This document shows positions 41,375-43,793 of a stretch of 43,793 nt of DNA, piece after piece; position 1 is the stretch's first letter; each line of letters begins with the position of its first letter. Made by a program: the position numbers and the translations under genes. The notes beneath the pieces were generated by a model. It was not told the DNA's origin. It did not search any database and was given only the letters and a program-made list of their open reading frames with translations. This DNA comes from Silene noctiflora. Its lineage: Eukaryota; Streptophyta; Magnoliopsida; Caryophyllales; Caryophyllaceae. The stretch covers positions 22,815-66,607 of the forward strand of contig VHZZ01000493.1 of NCBI GenBank assembly GCA_009801015.1, written 5' to 3'.

Positions 41375-42520
41375 GTTTTTTTGTTGGATATGGTTAAAAT
41401 TGTTATTTTTTTGGGTGAAAATATGATTAAGATTGATGGGATGTTTAAAGATGGGAACTAATTATGTTTAGTTGGAAATGAAAGTGATTTGAGAGATAGA
41501 ATAGGAGGGTTTGGAAGTATGTTTATGTAGTGTATTAGTTTAGTGAAAATATTAAGATTTTGAGATGGTTCCCAATAAATCTCGCACTTATTTTTATTGC
41601 AGATGATAATATTCGTCTCTTAAATTTAAAATGGGTCAAAAATAAGACAAATGAGGCAAAAATAGGAACAAAATGTTTTGTCTTACATATTGACTGATTT
41701 CATATTAAAACGAATATTGTCGTTTTAAGAGAGACGGTCTATACACTCTCTTTCCTTTACAAAGATTTTCTATATTGCTTTGAGTTATCTTAAATACGGT
41801 AGATTGATCATGTTATTCGAAAATTTTTATATAGTTTTTTCCAATTGAAAATTTGTTTTTCAAGAGGATTTTTTTTTTTATAACAAATCCATATATCTAA
41901 ATTCTCTATCATTATTATCTATAACCTTTTACTTATTTATAATCAACATTTTAAAACTTTGATTCTTAAAAAATGCGGAAGATCTTTGAGAATGCGTGAT
42001 AGTATTAGATTAGTCTGAAACACATCAATTAAGGGACTAAAATATTTTAAAAAGCAAAATAAAATAATAATTATTTTCATAAATATTTACCACGAAATTG
42101 TTTTATGGAGTATGAAATTTGCAAAGCAAATTCATAATTGCATAGGGAGTAGAGTGGAAATAATTAAAGTTGCTTGGAGGATAATCTTTGTTAATAACTA
42201 GATAATTCCTCTGTTTCGGTCATTGGTTTAATTATCTTTGACTATTTTTGTACAAATATTATAATTTGATAACTGGTCAAAATTAAGTGTAGATGATCAA
42301 ATTGTTCATCAAAAACATTCTTAAAATAAAAAAATAAATAATAGACTAGAAAACCCAACATAAAACAGATAAACAAATAAACGAAACCGAGCTAGGTAGT
42401 ATTAATTAAAATAATGATGATAGAAAGTCGGTAGTACACGGCAAATGAGTTCACTTATTGGAGCGATGATGAGTTAATTAATAATAAAACAATAATTAAT
42501 TACAAAGCCTTTTGCTTTAA
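41375..42520. other. XXT upstream region, no further gene seen
   Basis: The first few hundred bases should hold the 5' UTR and promoter of the minus-strand XXT gene. The rest is AT-rich, with a GAGACGGTCTATAC motif at about 41731. No open frame that resembles a protein family. Confidence 0.45.
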
Positions 42521-42654
42521 TATCCGTCACAAGCTGAAGACGGATAGTGCACCTCTCACAACAAGACAAGTGGAGAGAAATGGAGCGCCCCATGGGTAGT
42601 GCCACTTGCATATTGTGAGATGACCACTATTCGTCTTCAGTTTGTAACGAATAG
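42521..42654. mobile_element. Foldback MITE, about 134 bp
   Basis: The left half (TATCCGTCACAAGCTGAAGACGGATAGTG, then CCTCTCACAA and AAGTGG) is the imperfect inverted repeat of the right half (CCACTTGC, TTGTGAGATGACCACTATTCGTCTTCAGTTTGTAACGAATA). The arms are about 58 bp with a short loop rich in GC around 42585. Each arm also carries its own short inverted repeat (TATCCGTC with GACGGATA). Superfamily not assigned; the target duplication is not obvious. Confidence 0.85.
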
Positions 42655-42899
42655 TACCCGTATTCAGTCAGAATTTGTGAATTAATTATTACATGCGATG
42701 AACGAAAGATACCAACACCGACATTACACCTGCAAATATCGAATAAAATCTGCCTATACAAAGTTAAAATATAAAATCACCAAAATTAAATTGTTGTTTT
42801 GTTCATACAAAACAAAATAACTTAAATTTTAATTTTAATTCATATAAGAATTGAATAAACTTATCTTATCTAACGTGTACGCGTTGATCTCCTTTTAGA

Positions 42900-43374
42900 C
42901 GGGTTATTCTGACCACTTTTAAAAAATAAGTTATGATAAATTGTAATATTAGGTGAACCATTGTGGTTATATTTGATCTTAAAAAACCAAAGAACAATTT
43001 TACAAGAAAGAGGAAATCCTTTTTGAAATGAGAAAGGGACATTTTGCATTTACAAAACAATACAGCAAAATGCTGAGATTGAATATTGAAAGGGGCGCAA
43101 AAAGAATTGCTTTCAAACGAGACCATTCAAGTGATATAGACCAAACAACACAGCTCATAGTAACGGTCCAACTTACTGTTATTCAATCAGAGTAACAGTG
43201 AGCTGAATTGTTACTTTGACGTTACCAAGTACTTTACTTAAATGCCTTTACATTATGGACACACATCTACTTCTAATCTTGTTTGGGCTGGTTTCAGTGC
43301 TTTTACCTGCAAAATGTAAACTAAGAAAGCACACATGAGAGTGGCATGTCATCATCAATCAAAGGGACCCAACA
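42900..43374 (-). mobile_element. Part of a Ty1/copia 3' LTR (minus orientation)
   Basis: Read on the minus strand, an LTR-like sequence begins TGTTGGGTCCC at 43374, directly after a polypurine tract, and continues toward lower coordinates. It includes a stretch with repeated GTAAC/GTTACT motifs around 43160-43225. I could not locate the far end (expected CA followed by a short target duplication), so the left border given is arbitrary. Part of the 42.65-42.9 kb DNA may belong to it. Confidence 0.55.
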
Positions 43375-43793
43375 AATTCCCCCTTTGATGATGACAAGCC
43401 ACATAAAACCGAAATGTCAAGGATAATTTTTTAGACAAGGAAGGACAAGAGAAAGAGGACAAAATTATGCTTATGAAACAGAACTAAAGAAGAAACCACA
43501 GACAGATTTAGTAAGCACAAACAAGGAAGTGATCAGAGAAAGATAAGCAAAAAACAGAGACTAAGCAAAAGCAAGAGAGGAGAGGCATGAGTTTACCTTT
43601 TCCCCCTCTTGACATCATCAAAGACAAGAGTGAGAGGTGCTAACATGCAGGATCAAGAATAAACAAGCATAACGCCAGACATAAAAAACAAGCATGGCTG
43701 TAGAGAATAACAAGGTCAACAGATTAACAAAGTTCAAACATAGTTTAAACCAAGTTCACCAAAGCTAAATAAGTTTTAAATTACACCACCATC
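43375..43793 (-). mobile_element. 3' internal end and polypurine tract of a SIRE/Maximus-like copia element
   Basis: On the minus strand CTTGTCATCATCAAAGGGGGAATT stands at about 43398-43375, right before the LTR start. GTCATCATCAAA-GGGGGA followed by TTGTTGG is the usual polypurine-tract signature of SIRE/Maximus-lineage Ty1/copia elements. A second, similar motif (TTTGATGATGTCAAGAGGGGGAAAAGG) lies about 220 bases inside at 43622-43596, as often seen in the long non-coding 3' part of this lineage. No pol or envelope-like frame is present in the window; those would lie beyond the right edge. Confidence 0.7.

Overview
The window is nuclear DNA from a flowering plant, very probably a eudicot. 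All five genes are plant types with many short introns and GT-AG borders, the non-coding DNA is AT-rich, and Stowaway-type MITEs, LTR retrotransposon pieces and inverted-repeat elements lie between and inside the genes. Repeated AAGACGGTCTTA-like motifs and the general look of the repeats would fit Caryophyllales, but that is only an impression. Scattered single N bases and a 590-base N run (21124-21713) mark a draft assembly.

Layout. (1) 1181-8755, minus: a kinesin-13 motor gene (KIN13A type, 12 coding exons, 799 aa). It is preceded by a probable non-coding leader exon (about 9940-10170) and a leader intron filled by a degenerate ~110-bp minisatellite. (2) 11741-16108, minus: a SUMO protease of the ESD4/ULP1 family (9 exons, 506 aa, triad H397-D414-C465). 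(3) 16.4-23.3 kb: a gene-free, repeat-rich block. It holds a 1.48-kb LTR-like segment between perfect 25-bp direct repeats, a 1.14-kb element with long terminal inverted repeats, and a second inverted-repeat element of about 1.7 kb that spans the N gap. (4) 23542-27100, plus: a small HEAT/TOG (CLASP_N-like) protein gene (5 exons, 270 aa). (5) 27.7-29.2 kb: a tandemly duplicated stretch carrying a Stowaway MITE in one copy and an empty site in the other; the second copy abuts the next gene as its promoter. (6) 29300-38419, plus: a CARM1-type protein arginine methyltransferase gene (PRMT4 type, 15 exons, 540 aa). (7) 39971-41374, minus: an intronless GT34 xyloglucan xylosyltransferase gene (XXT1/2 type, 467 aa), convergent with the PRMT4 gene. 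(8) 42.5-43.8 kb: a small foldback MITE and the 3' end of a Ty1/copia (SIRE/Maximus-like) retrotransposon running off the right edge.

The genes do not form a pathway. Two are microtubule-related (KIN13A, TOG-like), one acts in SUMO turnover, one modifies chromatin proteins and one builds cell-wall xyloglucan. That is ordinary for plant chromosomes. I see no new multi-gene system. The more interesting signals are structural: the loss of the conserved KIN13A start codon beside a repeat-filled leader intron, the MITE with its empty site in a duplicated PRMT4 promoter, a probable GC-AG intron in PRMT4, and the two adjacent inverted-repeat elements.
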